Assembly (NCBI GenBank): GCA_017591395.1
Contig: WEDG01001506.1
Location: 1-64,000, forward strand
Length of the DNA stretch: 64,000 bases
Origin: Schistocephalus solidus
Lineage: Eukaryota > Platyhelminthes > Cestoda > Diphyllobothriidea > Diphyllobothriidae
Direction of reading: 5' to 3'
A program made the translations under genes and the position numbers. This document shows, in pieces, positions 36,481 to 48,424 of the stretch; the stretch's first letter is position 1; every line of letters begins with the position of its first letter. The notes below the pieces were generated by a model that worked only from the letters and a program-made list of their open reading frames with translations, was not told where the DNA came from and did no database searches.

Positions 36481-39400
36481 CCAAGTTTGACTTCCAATTA
36501 CATGTACATCAAAGTTAGCAGAAAATTCTTAGAAAGGCCGTGGCAAGGGATGAAAATTTACTCTTTGCAACTTATTAGCTTTTCTACGATGGAGTAACCC
36601 GGGCGCTTATACAGACCTTCTCTTACAGACTACGCCAGGTAGGCAGGGTCGCAAGTAAGCCTTCCTGCGTTTTGTCCATCACAGACAAATTCAATTACGA
36701 AGGCTATATTAAAGTTAATCGTCATATTTTTTAGCATTTACTAATAAATGGTGTGAGATAAGACGGGCTATCTTTAATTTGAAATTCTCCGTCGTCAGGC
36801 CGCTTCATCGTACCTCCCAGCCTTGGGGGAAGGTTACATGTCGAAAATGCCAGTCCGAGTGGTGAAAAAACGAGTTCTCAATTACTGGTTAAGGAGACCA
36901 CAACAGGGACATACTGTACTGTGGCAGAGCGGCCCCAGGCGCATGAATGCCACTGACGGAGAGGTCAGCACTGATTAGCCAATCGGGAGGCTGGTGTGTA
37001 CGTGTGCGAGTTGATGCACTGACGAACGTGCTGGTGGGGGTTCGGTGGATGCACATTCAAATTATACTGCACTTGGCCATGACAGAGATGGTACGCATAA
37101 GAAGGAGATGACGTGGTGCATGCCGGAAATGATGCATGCTTGGGCAGTAGACGAGCTTGAACAGAGGAATCAGGACTCCGACATACAGCTCTGGTAAAGG
37201 ATTGTTGACATTGCGAGACATTAACTAACTAACAAAATAAGCATTAACGAAATATGCAGTTAGGTTTGCGGTGCAGTTTTAGTACTCTGTCACATGGACT
37301 ATAACCCAAATCATATATTACATAATGACGTACTTGCTTTAAATTTAATATATTTAAGAGACACACGAGGAGGTCACACGCCTAAAACCTGATCATTTTA
37401 ATGTCAGGAAGTCTCCACATGATTTTTAAATTTTTTTGTATGGAAGATTATACGTCACCAGGAAGAGATTAACGGAAACTCATTTTTCTGGTTTTGTTGT
37501 AGGAGCCTATGTAATCTTTAAATTACACAATTGAAACCAGGACCCATCCCGTTTAAAATCACCTGTTACTTTCTGGATATTTTGAGCTGATCTCTGTGTT
37601 TGTACTGACTTTTGAGTTTCCCAAACTGTGTTGTGCATTTCGTAAGCGAATGCATGCACCTATAAACTTGTCTGTTGCTATTACTAAAATCTGATCATAT
37701 ACGTGGACCATATTCGTACTTTGTGGATAAAAGATAAATGTGTCTGAAGATAGTTGGTTGTATTAATACCGTACCCAGCACAGCACGATTTCTAAAAGTT
37801 ATAGAATTTTCCTCAGAAAACGTTTTCTGTTTCCACCTACAAGCACACCTGGCAAATACGTGGATGAATTTATAAGGGCATTCTTCTTATTGGATTGCCT
37901 TATATGAGATCTGCATCCTTTTAATAACGTCTTTCATTTGGCAAACGGAACGGGGTTACAACGGCTACAAGACCGATAGCTTTGATTTATTTTCACCGAA
38001 AAAAACTACCAAAAAGCCAAGTGTTTGCATTTTAGCATGAAGCACGTGTAATGATCCTTATTTAGTAAATCTCGCGTCATATTTTTCCTGCATTTCATTG
38101 AATCCTGTTGATACATTTATTCAGAAATGACCATTCGTTTGCAACATTCAAGTACTTATTCATGCCGAACTATTTGATGATTTCCTTTACATTATGTCGA
38201 GCTTTTATAAGTCAGTAACCAGTGACAATATTGAAATTATTGGTTCTGTACGAGGTCAGTAAATAAACTAGTCCGCATCTGTACAACCAATCTTTTGGTA
38301 GTTTGTTCTTCCTAATAGACCATGAAAGCATTCATTTGGGTCTGTTACCGTTTGAAATTCAACACTTTACAAAAACTTACAAATGCGAAGCACACGAAAT
38401 CATGTGCCCGATACAAATGCTCTAATTGCCGTGAAACCATTATTTCGGATGCTTTCTGACAGCACTTCCAAGCTCTCCTGCTTTGGTGAGGACATTTAAC
38501 TTTCACTGGCAAAAGTTGTATGTTTTGCATAAACCTGCGCAACTGTTCTGACAGACGGAATGTTTGCCACTGAAATGCCTTCCTGTCATTGGATAACCGC
38601 TGCTGAGTCAGAATGTGGCTCAGAGCCCTTCAGGTCACCTGCCAGTCGGCACACGGACAAGGTGTTTTCTTGCATCGCCCGTGCGCTGGTAGCCGAAATT
38701 GTACTTCACAAGAGGTCGATGCGTCTTTTTTGTCCTTTGAGTGTCTATGAAAAGCATAGAACTGCGTCGTATATGCTGATGAGCCGGCCTTCACCCCCAA
38801 TGGCGTAGAAAAGACCTTTCATGTTCTTCAGCGTTTATAATCTAAATAAGGGTATTTTTTTCACTATTTTTCCCTGAAGCTGCACCGTGTGGGTGATGCA
38901 ATGCCTAAGTTTTACCGAAATCTCTCAATTTCCCTCTGCAGATGTGCTACAGTAGACTTAAAAAACGCTTTAAGCAAGTTCGATTAAAACTTCCAACCCT
39001 GAGGCATATCCGTAAATATTTTTAGGCACGCTTTATGTTCCAAATAGCAGTAGCTGCATCCAAATTAATTTCGTGTTAATAAGGTGAAGTGAACGAAATA
39101 AAAATACACTCTACAAGAACTTATGGTAACAAGACACCTAAAGAGGGTGTAATTGCACAACAAGGCAGTTTCGCGAGTTATTGTTTGGACTGTTCAGGAG
39201 TTAGTTAATTTTTTTGGTTTCGTCCTATCCTTCATGAGGAAAATAGCAAGACAACTTAATTTGAGGGGAGAATCTCTATTATAATAGACAATGGAAAATC
39301 GTGAACGCACTCACTCGCTCAAATTTTCCTTCGAGACGCCTGCCACTGCTCTGCTTCTATAGAATTTATGCTGACTTATTTTTTCTATTTCCCCCGGGAA

Positions 39401-40517
39401 CGTTACCCTTCTGTTAATTTTTGCGGGAACCTAGACTTCTCCACAAACATCGGGCATCGAAAAATCCCTATCTCATCAAATTAGTTGCTTTTAAGAATCC
39501 TTTTGTTGGTCGTCTCGAATTCAGCTAAGCAAATGCGTAGATCTATGAGCCAGCAAAATCAAACGGTCGTTTCAGAGGCCCCTCTTACCTCTAAACTTCT
39601 GACAGTTAACAACACAGGTGAGTTACCACCAGCATCCTCAAAATCGTCCCTTACACAGAGCAAGTGGAGAATAAAAACTTGGTATGGGACAAAGCTGGTA
39701 AACATGACTAAATAACAGTCTGTTTTAAGTACAGTTTGATTTGTTCTGCTGTAAAAGCCTTTAAAATGAAAAAACGTTCTAGTTTGTTGGAAATTCAGTC
39801 CGGCAATAAATTAGTTCCAGCATACAAGCCCTCCTTTTATAGACTTATTTTGGCAGGATACGTGAATATATACGCCCCCATATTACAAGCGGCCTTGAGA
39901 CAGATTCCAGGCGGGTGTACTAAGTTCCGTGCCTAAAACATTGCCTTAATTCAAATCCAACCATAAACTTAACCCCACAGACAATCCCTCGGGAATTTAG
40001 CGAAAGGTCGCTTATAGTATGGGAGAATACCTAGGCTCAGCGTACTCATCTTATTTATAGATATAGTGTGATGTTGTTTTCAATTAGTGCTAGTTTACCT
40101 AAGTCAGATTATGCGAAAGGAGAAAACCACACAGCGTCGTGCCATCAGAAAGAATCGAAATGACAACTTCTCAGAGGATGGTGCTTTAGCAGATGAACCA
40201 CGTCAAATATCCTGACAACAATATGTACGTCAGCTTCTTGGACCCCAGCACGTTAGACTGGCGCAGCCTTAAGCGCCGTCTTTGTTTTATAGTGAAAATA
40301 CAGTCGATATACTACCTACGAAAGTAAGGAAAATCGAACGTAGTAATGAGCGTCAGTCATCTGTACGAGGTCAAGTTTTTCCTGTGATTCGGTAAGGCCA
40401 GTTGTGGCAGTAAAAGAGACTTGAACGCCTACGATGCAGGTTAGATTAACATGCAAATACTGTCGCTCAGATTTTTCAAACCATTCGCCCTGGTTGCGCT
40501 TGAGTCCAGTGATCGCC
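36481..40517. other. Unassigned duplicated block (right arm)
   Basis: Inverted match of 20975-23696 joined directly to that of 26342-27719; no gene recognised. The joint lies at about 37840-37860. Confidence 0.6.
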
Positions 40518-40526
40518 TCTTCTTCT

Positions 40527-40558
<32 letters not shown>

Positions 40559-40586
40559 TTCTTCTTCTTCTTCTTCTTCTTCTTCT
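40518..40586. repeat. (TTC)n microsatellite, long allele (right arm)
   Basis: About 69 bp of TTC with one CTCTTC interruption; homologous to the roughly 28-bp GAA run at 20946. The long poly-Phe and poly-Arg frames across it are artefacts of the repeat. Confidence 0.9.
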
Positions 40587-40659
40587 ATTTCTTCTCAATC
40601 TTAACCATTGACGAAGAAACAGGAAAAATCTCAAGGGAGAAGTGTTGTTATTACCTAAA

Positions 40660-41640
40660 GTAGTTTGTTGGACGCACGTTCGGCTTTGGCATAGGAAAAA
40701 CATAAGCTGGCCTCGTGACGGGGTGCCAAATTATTACCTCACAACCGGGTCAGGAGTTCAACTTCGCAGTCACCCCGATAGTCGCCCACGGCGGAAGCAA
40801 GACAAGCCGATAATTGTTTAAAGGTTGATTCGCGGATAGAAACTTGTCGCTGGTATATGTAGTACTGCGGAATGCCCTCCAACCTTCGGCACCTATTATT
40901 TAGCCTTCATACTTACTCTGCTGTTCTTGTCACCTCTGTTGGCTCAGAAAGATAGGATGTGTCCGCTGTACAAGCAATCTCACTCGGCTTTACACAAATT
41001 TCCAATCTTGACTGTCGCCAGAGGATTAGACTGTTTGTGTTGGCTGTGCCATAATTTTATCGAAGTCTCCAATGTGTTGTTTATAATTTCATAGTACTTG
41101 TTTCGCAAGGTTCACATAACTCGATCGAAGGCTCCTGAATACTCCGATTTCTTTTGTTAAGGTGGCCGAACTTAGAAGTGTTCAAGGATCAAGAAATATC
41201 CTAAGGTCACCATAATCAGGGCATGTGTGGAGGTGTATAGACATTTTTTTGCCTAGAAAAAAATTGCAGTAAGTAAACTCGGGTAGGAATGCCGTTTGGA
41301 ACACCGTTATCATCCGCCGTAGGTAACAGAAAAACGTAGACTTTCCCTAGTCAGGAGTTGGCGAATGCATATGAAGGGCCTCATTGTGTGTATACAGATC
41401 CCTCAAGCGCCTAATATCCATCAGAATTGCTGAAGTCTTGCATGTGGGGTGAAGGGTGGCATTGTGTTTGTGATTTTCTCACTCTTTGATTACCACATCT
41501 AAGCGGGCCTGATTTCCAGCGTGAACAGGATGTTTTGGTCACTATTGTAAACATGACGATATACAACTTTGTTGACCTCAAGAGGGTGGGGTGGGTGGGT
41601 GGGGTCGAGTTACCGGGGGCAGTGATGCAAAGACCAGTGT
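40660..41640 (+). repeat. Repeat family D (right arm)
   Basis: Plus-oriented copy with the CCTCGTGACGGGGTGCC start region and the GTTGACCTCAAGAGGGTGG end region. It has a clean deletion at about 41083 compared with the left arm and the 14703 copy. Confidence 0.7.
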
Positions 41641-41689
41641 TTGTAGCTTATCAGGTCCAAGCTGGAGCGAATGGAGGCATTAATACCGG

Positions 41690-41785
41690 CAGCATTTAAA
41701 AAGCGTTGTCAGCATATGGACGCACCTTGCGAAATGCAAGTTGGTGTGGGTTCGAATCTCACCGAGGCCGCCGTGTTTTTCAAAG
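41690..41785 (+). repeat. tRNA-like repeat (right arm)
   Basis: CCTTGCGAAATGCAAG hairpin followed by GTGTGGGTTCGAATCTCACC (T-arm/box B). Counterpart of 19541-19665. Confidence 0.45.
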
Positions 41786-42164
41786 GTGGGTCAAACGAAT
41801 CATTGAAATCTGCCAAAATCTTCTAAAAATAGGAGAAGTATTTTCATTGTAAACATTTCGCTGTTGAGCAGACCGATATGCTAAGGGACTAAGAGGCTTC
41901 CGCAAGATCAGATAAAGAAGATAAGGAAACTGTAAATACCTGCCAACACGGTAGGGAGATGCTGATGAACAGTTGGAGGTTCGCCCTAATGAGCAACTAA
42001 ATAATGCTATGAAAGCGACTGCTTTAGTTACGCAAAGTGATTTGAAACTCGACTTCACTATTAACAAGCCGAAAGTTGACTCGGGCTAACCACGAACAAA
42101 CCCGAAGACAGCCTGATTGAGAAGACATGATAGGTATTTCTTAAAAGGAAATGCTTCTAGATTC

Positions 42165-42354
42165 TATCTATTTATGGGCAGGATTCTGTCCTCTTGACTA
42201 ACTTCCACTGCCACCTTCATCACCATCATCCCCTCCACCAGCAAAGGAAACACGATTCTGACCAGTCCTCATTGCGATCGCGCGTTCACTTCACGTATCG
42301 ATCTGGTCAGTCACTTGCGAATCCATCGTACGGAGACTGGTGAATCAGTGCCTT
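42165..42354 (+). pseudogene. ZnF-LINE zinc-finger fragment, upstream half of the split target
   Basis: Plus frame: CPHC-like start near 42265 (reads PHCDRAFTSRIDLVSHLRIH), RTETGESVP, then the insertion point. Before insertion it was contiguous with 48425-48620, as the left arm shows. Confidence 0.75.
42348..42354. repeat. Target site duplication, 3' side of the full-length ZnF-LINE
   Basis: GTGCCTT, repeated at 48425-48431. The empty left-arm allele has it once (AAGGCAC near 18959-18965). Confidence 0.8.
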
Positions 42355-43924
42355 GGCAGGTCGACCGTCGATTTCGTCGAGGTACACAGTATGCTCCACA
42401 CCAGGTGGTGCAGGGACGGTGACCTGCGCGTGAATTAGTTTTAAGTGATAGTAGCCTTGCGCTCCAGCTACCACACCTTCTCCTCCTCCCCCACCTGAGC
42501 CCGGTGTCATGACAGAGTCAAAAAGACCGGAGATGGGAGAGGGCGCAGGTGGCTGGCGCGGCCGGAGCCGCCCCTGGGCGTGCCACCACACCTGGCTCAG
42601 ATCCCACGGAGTGGGAGTGCCATAAAGGCCACATTCAGAAGGAGCCATTGCAACCTGACTCTCAGTCCGCCAGTCAGCCACTCCACACAAAACACACATT
42701 GGGCTGAACACGCGGTCCGAGTTATCCTGTAAGTTGGACACTTTCAATGCCACGGCTTTTAGCACACTGTGATAGTTTCAAGCGCGTCAGATTGTTTATA
42801 GTGAGGAAAATACGCTGAGCTCTTGACCTCACTACCTCCCCCACCCCCACAATCAAACCACTGTCCGAGTCGGTCAGTTGTCTGATGCGGAAGCGGGCGC
42901 AGCTGCTGGTGACCTCGTCTACGTGTACTACGTACACGACCTGGCCCCGCAAACACAAGCACCAGGATTTCACACAACAGGGGGTTGAACGGCTTACATT
43001 TCACATGTGTGAGATAGCCAGAGGTCACGCTACGAAGGAGCCATCGCAGCCTGACTCTCAAACCACCAGTCAGCCACTCCACACAACACACATTGGACTA
43101 ACTGGGAGGTCTGAGTGTAATTGTCAGTTGGCAACCTTCCAACCGCGGCGGTTAACGTTACCGCACACTCTTCTCCTCCCCAACCTGAGCCCGATCTTAC
43201 GACACAGGCAAGAGGACCGGAGATGAGAGAGGTCGCAGGTAACTGGCGCGGCCGGAGCCACCCCTGGGCGTACCACCACACCTGGCTCGGATCCCACAGA
43301 GTGGGAGTGCCATAAAGACCACATTAAGAAGGAGTCATTGCAGCCTGACCCTCAGTCCGCATGTCAGCCACTCCAAACAAAACACACATATGGCTGACCA
43401 CGCGGTCCGAGTTATCCCGTCAGTTGGCAACCTTCCGAGCCACGGCTTTTAGCGCACCGTGATAGTTTTAAGCGCGTCAGATTGTTTCTAGTGAGGAAAA
43501 TGCCCTGAGCTGTCGACCTCACTCTCTCTCCACCCCCACAGTCAGACACTTTCCGAGCCAGTCAGTTGCCTGATGTGGGAGTGGGCGCATTGGCTGACGG
43601 ATCGGCGTACCCGTCTTCGCGCGCCACAGCACGACCTGGCCCCCATAACGCACACACCAGGATTCACAAACTCAGGGGATATGGAGCAGCCATCGCCGCC
43701 TGACTCCGAGTCCACTGGTCAGCCACTTGACAAACACAGCACATACACTGAGCCGACGGCGTAGTCTGGTGGAAGCGTCAGATTGGCAGACTTCCCAGCC
43801 ACGGTTTCTTGGAAACCGTGATATACTCTGGTAAATGGTGATTGTGAGGGTGTTGTCGATGTATTGGTGTAGGTAGTGTGCGCTGATGTAGCTTAACCTC
43901 CGGTGGTTTACCGGAGGTTGTCGT
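42355..43924 (-). repeat. Repeat-rich 3' UTR of the full-length ZnF-LINE
   Basis: A roughly 690-bp segment (42470-43160) is repeated at 43160-43800. Within it, a box of about 65 bp (plus-strand words GGAGCCAT.GCA.CCTGACTC and CAGTCAGCCACTCCA) recurs at 42640, 43030, 43330 and 43685. A short inverted word near 43800 (GGTTTCTTGGAAACC) could form a hairpin. The element 3' end is the CGTCGAAATCGACGGTCGAC block (42360-42385, on the minus strand). Confidence 0.75.
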
Positions 43925-44962
43925 GGAGACGCATGCGTCCTTATAGGCTCATGCGGTGTGTAAATGTGCGGGAGCAGTGAGGGCAGTGGAGGCGCGCACG
44001 GTGAATGTATTTTGTGCCCCAGGCACTGGTTTACCAGCCTCCGTGCGATGGATTCGCATGTGACTGACCAGGCCGATGCGTGAGTTGAATTTGCGGGCAC
44101 AGTGTGGGCAGGAGAAATCGGTAGAGGCTGGGGGGATGTCATTCATGGTATTGGGGGTGACAGGGGAGCTAAGAATGGCAGGAGCGGAGGGTGTGCATGG
44201 TGTATCGGTTTTGTCAGCATTGTGGTGAATTCCGCTGTCATGGATGCGCATGTGACCGAATAGGCCCATACGATGAGTGAAGGTGCGAGGACAGTGAGGG
44301 CAGTGGAGGCGACGATCTCTGCTGTGTGATGGTGCTACAGGCACTGGTTCACCGGTCTCTCTACGATGTATTCGCAAGTGACCGACCAGGCCGATTCGTG
44401 AGGTGAATGTGCGGTCACATTGAGTTCAGCTTAGGAGAGATTCCCTATCGCTGATGGTGGTGGTGGGGTTGGTAGTGAAGTCGAAGGCGGTGGTGGGGGT
44501 AACAGGCGATGAGTAGAGGGATGTGGTCTCTATGATGGTGGGAGTAATGGAATTGATGCCAAGAGTGAGGGTGGGGGATTCTGAAGGAGTGTTGGCAGAA
44601 TTTGACGTCAAAATTGGAATTGGATAGTTGGTGCATTGCGTCCGAAGATGTCCAACCAGGCCAATTCGCGCGCGGAAGATGCGTTGACAGCGCGGGCATG
44701 TTGGCAGGGCCTGGGCATCAACGATGGTGATCCGGCGCGCTGGTGACTTTCGTGCCGCTCTTTTGGCCTTGGCGGTGGCGATCCGGTTGGCCTCATAGAT
44801 TGCTGAACCAGTCTTCACTGATCTTCTCCATGCCGGTCTATCCTGGGCGAGTTCCTCCAAGGTTGCCGGGTTGATTTGCAGTTGCTTCAGCGATTTCTTC
44901 AAAGTGTCCTTGTAGCGTCGTTTGACCTCCCTGCCGGTGAGAACCCGTAGCGACCTCTCCAT
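43925..44962 (-). pseudogene. C-terminal zinc-finger array of the full-length ZnF-LINE
   Basis: After the basic linker (YEANRIATAKAKRAARKS) come five finger modules. F1 (44698-44633) is C-x2-C-x12-H-x4-C. A Thr/Ser/Pro-rich spacer follows. F2 (about 44411-44345) has lost its first Cys to TGA, the only stop in this frame before F5. F3 (44302-44240) and F4 (44110-44048) are intact C-x2-C-x12-H-x3-H fingers with a GLxxHMRIH core. F5 (about 43990-43925) is frameshifted. Linkers between F2 and F3 and after F4 share HRxExGxPVP. Such fingers probably bind nucleic acid (element RNA or target DNA); that role is inferred. Confidence 0.85.
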
Positions 44963-45386
44963 AGAAAAGTCGTTTGGGTAGTCGCTCGTCGTCCATTCTT
45001 ACCAGGTGGCCGCTCCATCGCAGTTGCACTTGCCTCAGCATGGCATTGATGCTGAGGATTCCGGTCCGCTCCAGGACTTCCGGGTCCCGGATCCTTTCTT
45101 GCCATCCCAGCTTCAGTATTCTGCGGAGGCAGCTGAGATGAAAGTTATTCAGCTTCCTGGCTTGGTTCGAGTAGATGGTCCAGGTTTCCGCTCCGTAAAG
45201 GAGTGTCGTCACGACGACGGCCTTGTATATCTTCAGTTTGGTGTTCAGGTGAATACCGTGGCGATTCCACACGGAGGCCTGCAGCCGGCCAAAGGTCTGA
45301 CTAGCTTTGGAGATCCGTTGGGCAACCTCGTCCTCGATTCTCGTGTTGCGCGACATTGTGCTTCCTAGATAATCGAAGGTTTCCAC
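44838..45386 (-). pseudogene. RT thumb and C-terminal domain of the full-length ZnF-LINE
   Basis: An open frame of 182 codons: [59 protein letters not shown] and [20 protein letters not shown], then [19 protein letters not shown]. This is the standard post-palm region of RTE-like retrotransposons. The frame overlaps the next one by 125 bp because of a frameshift near 44930. Confidence 0.85.
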
Positions 45387-46527
45387 GTTTTTGAGTTGAG
45401 CGCCGTTGACATTGATTAGGGGAGCATTTTATTCCGCGCTGGGTGGAGGCTGGTGCATGACAACCGTTTCGGATGTACTGATTGTTAATCCAAACTCGGC
45501 GCAGCCTTCGGCGAAGAGGTCCATGCTCCTTTGCATGTCCTCCTCCGTCACGGTGTTTAGGGCGCAGTCGTCCGTGAAGAGCAAGTCATGGACTGTAGTC
45601 GTAGACACGCGTGTTGGAGCCTGCACACGCCAACTGTTGAGAAGGTGTCCCGTCAGTTCTGTAGGCGATGCGGATCCCAGGCTGCTAATCACGGTAGGCG
45701 TCCACCACCATAGCCGAGAACATGAGACTGAAGAGGTTGGGAGCCAGTACGCAGCCCTGCTTCACTCCGTTGGTCACTGAGAATGCTTCGGATACCGTCC
45801 CGTTGTCAGTGACGCACGCCATCATATCGTCATGAAGCTGACGCACCATCTGCGTGAACCGCTCAGGACAACCAAATTTCTACATGACTTTCCACAGTCC
45901 GTCACGATTCACCGTGTCAAAGTTTTTCGTTAGATCCACGAAAGGTAGTGAATAGGTGCGTTCGCATCTCCTGACACCTCTCTTGTAGCTGGCGGGCGGC
46001 AAAGATCATATCGGATGTTCCGCGGTGTCGGCGGAAGCCACATTGGCTTTCCAAGAGCAGGCCGCTGCTCTAGGTGACCGTTAAGACGATTGAGAAGGAT
46101 ACGGGCGAAGATCTTCCCGGCGATGTTGAGCAACGAGATGCCTCTGTGATTATCACAGAGTTACCGGTTCCCCTTCCGTTTGTAGAGATGGACGATGGTC
46201 GCGTCTTTGAAATCTTGAGGAACTTGTCTTTGGCGCTACATCTCCTGGAAGAGTGTTGTGAGTTCTGCCAGCAGCCGGGGCCCACCGTGCTTGTAGACTT
46301 CTGGTGGAATTACGTCGGATCCCGGTGCTTTACTGCTGGAAATCTGCTGCACGGCCCGGATGGTTTCTGGTAGGGAAGGCGGCAGATCCTGGTCACTGTA
46401 CGTGTCCACTTGAGGGAGCCGGTCGATGGCAGCATCGGAGATGACTGATGAGCAATTAAGGACATTTCTGAAGTGCTCGGCCCAGCGCTTCAGTGTTTGC
46501 GATTTCTCTTTCAGCAGTGTTGTGCCG
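45387..46527 (-). pseudogene. Reverse transcriptase of the full-length ZnF-LINE
   Basis: Pieces in changing frames: an ETIRAVQQI/PGSD region near 46340, LLNIAGKIFARILLNRLNGH (46130 on), a motif A remnant near 45940 (LTKNFDTVN-like), GTVSEAFSVT and GVKQGC near 45760, and the 45692-45429 frame with VHDLLFTDDCALNTVTEED. Motif C is FTDD (45567-45578) instead of the usual FADD; both Asp are retained. At least two frameshifts and several stops. Confidence 0.82.
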
Positions 46528-47831
46528 TCAGAGCTGAGCAGCGGTGCGGACCCCTTGGTACACGGGCCGTCGATGGCCTTGATGGCTTTGAAAAAGTTTC
46601 ATTTTATTGTGGTTCGCATATTTTTGGATTTCCTCAGCCTTTTGTATCATCCAGGCATCCTGCATCTCCCGCAGCCGTTGTTGTACAAGGCGCCGGCCTC
46701 TGAAAAAGGCTGCTTTGGAGGCGTCAGTCCGAAGGTCCATGTAGGCTTTGTGTAGTCCATTCTTCTCTGCGAGTAAGTTGCTGATAACGGCGTCATTGTC
46801 GTCAAACCAGTCCTGGTGTTGACGGCGTGCGCGTCCGAGGACATCGAGGGCGGTGGACTGGATGACATTTCGCAGTTGACACCATCGTGTCTCCACGGTA
46901 TCGTTATCATCTGGAGCATGCAGTTCCTCCAGTTTCTCGGTTATTTGGTAGCTGAAATCAAAACAGTGAGCAGGCAAATTAAATAAAAGTGTGTTTAACT
47001 TACCTGGCGGCCTCCTAACTTGGGGTTTTCGTCGGGGTTGCAGTCGGAGCCTCATCTGGGAGATGACGAGGCGGTGATCTGTCAAACCATCGGCATCGCG
47101 GATCGCCTTGGTTACCAGCACGTCCTGTCGATCTCGCCTCCGGACGGGAACATAGTCAAGCAGATGCCAGCGCCGCGACCGAGGGTGCATCCACGTGGCC
47201 TTCTTCCGCGTCGGAAGGCGGAAGAAGGTGTTGGTCAGCAGGAGACGGTGTTCCGCACTCGTGTGCAGAAGAAGGAGGCCTTTATCGTTACAGCTACCAA
47301 GACCGTGGGGACCCAGCACTCCCTGCCAGGCAGCGTGGTTCGTCCCGACGTTGGCGTTGAAGTCATCAAGGAAAATTAACTTGTCTCTTTCGGCACAGTT
47401 GCCAGCAAGGCGTGCAGGTCCTCGTAGAATTTGTCCTTCGCCGCATCAGAGCTCGTCATTGGGGGATCGTAGGCACTGATGATGGTGGCGAACTGGTCTC
47501 CCCGAAGAGGCAGGTGGAGGCTCATCAGGCGATCATTGATACCCTGCGGCAGACAGGGCAGCCGTCCCACGATGTCGTTCTGGATGGCAAAGGCAACACC
47601 AGCGTCGCGTCGCTCTGCCTTTGGCCGGCCGCTCAAGAAGAAGGTGTAGCCGGCACCCACCTCCTCCAGCTGACCCTGCTCAGAGAATTGGGTCTCGCTG
47701 AGAGCAGCAATGTCCACCTTGTAGCGCGCCAGTTCCCGAGCGACTAGCGCCGTCCTCCGTTCCAGCCGGTTGCTCCTAGGATTGTCTAAAAGGGAACGAA
47801 CATTCCAGGCTGCTAGTGTGAGTGGACTCAC
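46528..47831 (-). pseudogene. Endonuclease and linker of the full-length ZnF-LINE
   Basis: The frame 47831-47376 starts [20 protein letters not shown] (catalytic Asn in WNVRS) with SET (catalytic Glu) at residues 45-47 and [20 protein letters not shown] one-base shift near 47385 separates it from [10 protein letters not shown]. The frame 47319-46528 then gives [36 protein letters not shown] and [20 protein letters not shown] (catalytic Asp-His), plus the linker [20 protein letters not shown]. Except for the shift it looks nearly intact. Role: nicking the genomic target strand. Confidence 0.88.
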
Positions 47832-48424
47832 CCGAGCAGCCTGGAGGGTATGGCGAGGGGGATGGGGACGGGGGGTATTGTTGTTTGTTTGAGTTTTACG
47901 ACCGCGTATTTTGCGATCTGCGAGCCGCGGCCGGCTGCAGAAGACGTGATAAGCAGCATTTATTTATGGCACCTTTTCTAGCCCCTTCCTCCGCGAGGAG
48001 GCAAGCAGTGCTTTCCCTAAATAGGGCTGCTGGGACATCCCAGACGGCTGCCGAACTCCACTATGGGTTACGGTTTTGTTTTAGTAGGAGAACGACCCGA
48101 GTTAGCCTGGGCCGCCTACGGGGTTACTATCGCCCCCACCGTGGGACTTTTTGAGAGGGGGGAGGTGGGAAGTTCGGGAGTCATACATACCGGGTGTGGA
48201 GGCACACACAACACCGGAGACCCTCACCTGGTTTAGCCCACCGGTCGTGACGGTTGGCTGGGGTGTGGTCGCTGGGAAGAACCCAACTTCGAGGAGCCAC
48301 AGGTGAGAACTGGGTACCAGTTAGAGGCGGCCATAGGAGCATTCACCACCTGTACGAGACAAATGGAACGACCAAATGCTATCTGTGTGGTGCTACCCCT
48401 AACTAGTACCCCTACACCCCATCG
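47832..48424 (-). other. 5' UTR of the full-length ZnF-LINE
   Basis: 593 bp from the element start to the first endonuclease ATG (47831). Two other copies (61001-61580; 36115-36480 more diverged) share it. No upstream ORF recognised. As in other LINEs it should hold the internal promoter, but no core promoter motif can be named. Confidence 0.6.

Larger units (their letters stand above)
42355..48424 (-). mobile_element. Full-length ZnF-LINE (6,070 bp), recently inserted but mutated
   Basis: Sense is minus. Order: 5' UTR (48424-47832), APE-type endonuclease, linker, reverse transcriptase, C-terminal basic domain, zinc-finger array (to about 43925), and a repeat-rich 3' UTR ending at 42355. The exact ends follow from the 7-bp target duplication and the empty left-arm site. 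The 5' end (GGGGTGTAGGGGTACTAG...) coincides with that of the copy ending at 61580, so it is the true start. The endonuclease and RT style ([47 protein letters not shown]) is that of RTE-like LINEs widespread in diphyllobothriid genomes. Frameshifts and stops are few but present, so this copy is not autonomous. Confidence 0.9.

Noticed and set aside
40451..40703. Poly-Phe (plus) and poly-Arg (minus) proteins
   Set aside because: Both are translations of the TTC/GAA microsatellite.
42307..43324. Several ORFs of 63-152 codons on both strands at 42.3-43.3 kb
   Set aside because: All lie in the repetitive 3' UTR of the ZnF-LINE; the same frames are broken in other copies.
43672..44962. Host multi-zinc-finger gene
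   Set aside because: The fingers are in line with the LINE RT and recur with it in other copies; they belong to the retrotransposon.
45006..47479. Plus-strand ORFs of 94-124 codons opposite the LINE
   Set aside because: They are mirror frames of the minus-strand endonuclease and RT genes, caused by GC-rich coding sequence.
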